Below are positions 4,986 through 5,178 of a stretch of DNA of 5,178 nucleotides, piece by piece. Each line of letters begins with the position of its first letter. Positions within the stretch are counted from its first letter, which is position 1. A program made the position numbers and the translations under genes. Below the pieces are notes generated by a model. The model did no database searches. It saw only the letters and a program-made list of their open reading frames with translations, and was not told the origin of the DNA. The DNA lies in the NCBI GenBank assembly GCA_025463615.1, contig JAODAU010000330.1:1-5178 (forward strand). The letters are read 5' to 3'. The stretch is from Microbacteriaceae bacterium (lineage in GTDB: Bacteria > Actinomycetota > Actinomycetes > Actinomycetales > Microbacteriaceae).

Positions 4986-5178
4986 ATGAAGCTCGAACTG
5001 CGGGGCATCACGAAACGCTTCGGTGCCCTGGTCGCAAACGACCACATCGACCTCACGGTCGAACCCGGTGAGATCCACGCGCTGCTCGGTGAGAACGGCG
5101 CTGGCAAGTCCACCCTCATGAATGTGCTCTACGGCCTGTACCAGGCCGAGGAGGGCGAGATACTGCTCGACGACGACG
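4986..5178 (+). CDS. ABC transporter ATP-binding protein of the BMP nucleoside transporter, N-terminal part (runs off right edge)
   Basis: The first 64 codons of an ABC ATPase that should power import of the ligand bound by the upstream lipoprotein, on the cytoplasmic side of the membrane. The peptide begins [19 protein letters not shown], the normal A-loop region of sugar/nucleoside-type importers, with the A-loop aromatic Phe12. The Walker A motif GENGAGKST is at residues 35-43, followed by [16 protein letters not shown], typical of the RbsA/YufO-like group that pairs with BMP lipoproteins. In that group the protein is usually about 500 residues with two nucleotide-binding domains; the second domain, Q-loop, signature and Walker B lie beyond the window. 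The ATG at 4986 is chosen because the family normally starts here. A TTG three codons earlier is in frame but has no support. Permease genes would be expected next. Confidence 0.93.
   Translation, partial: MKLELRGITKRFGALVANDHIDLTVEPGEIHALLGENGAGKSTLMNVLYGLYQAEEGEILLDDD

Overview
The window is chromosomal DNA from a high-GC Gram-positive bacterium. The very GC-rich third codon positions, the actinobacterial look of the SdhC N-terminus and the gene order all suggest an actinomycete, probably of the family Microbacteriaceae. The family is an inference from gene content and style, not a measured placement. It holds four complete genes and two genes cut by the window edges. I see no RNA gene, CRISPR array, insertion sequence or integration scar.

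Minus strand, left part: the first 63 codons of sdhC (succinate dehydrogenase cytochrome b subunit) run off the left edge at 191-1. Upstream of it lies a complete GT4 glycosyltransferase (1452-304) that resembles the MgtA/PimB GDP-mannose-dependent mannosyltransferases of mycobacteria and corynebacteria. A 100-bp divergent intergenic region (1453-1552) separates it from manC.

Plus strand, right part: manC (1553-2674) makes GDP-mannose, the probable donor for the divergent glycosyltransferase. After 20 bp comes an inosine-uridine-type nucleoside hydrolase (2695-3663). A structure-rich 162-bp gap leads to a BMP/PnrA-family nucleoside-binding lipoprotein (TTG start at 3826, stop at 4893). A very strong rho-independent terminator follows (4907-4944), and then the start of an ABC transporter ATPase (4986 to the right edge).

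Two functional modules meet here. One is mannose activation and transfer to a cell-envelope glycoconjugate (manC plus glycosyltransferase). The other is nucleoside uptake and breakdown (lipoprotein, ATPase, hydrolase; the permeases would be expected just to the right). Succinate dehydrogenase is a housekeeping neighbour.

The gene content is ordinary, and I found no convincing undescribed system. The second-look signals are mostly regulatory: a set of apparently leaderless start sites, several repeats and palindromes packed into the gap before the lipoprotein gene, a strong terminator inside the transporter locus, and an over-represented 7-base word.
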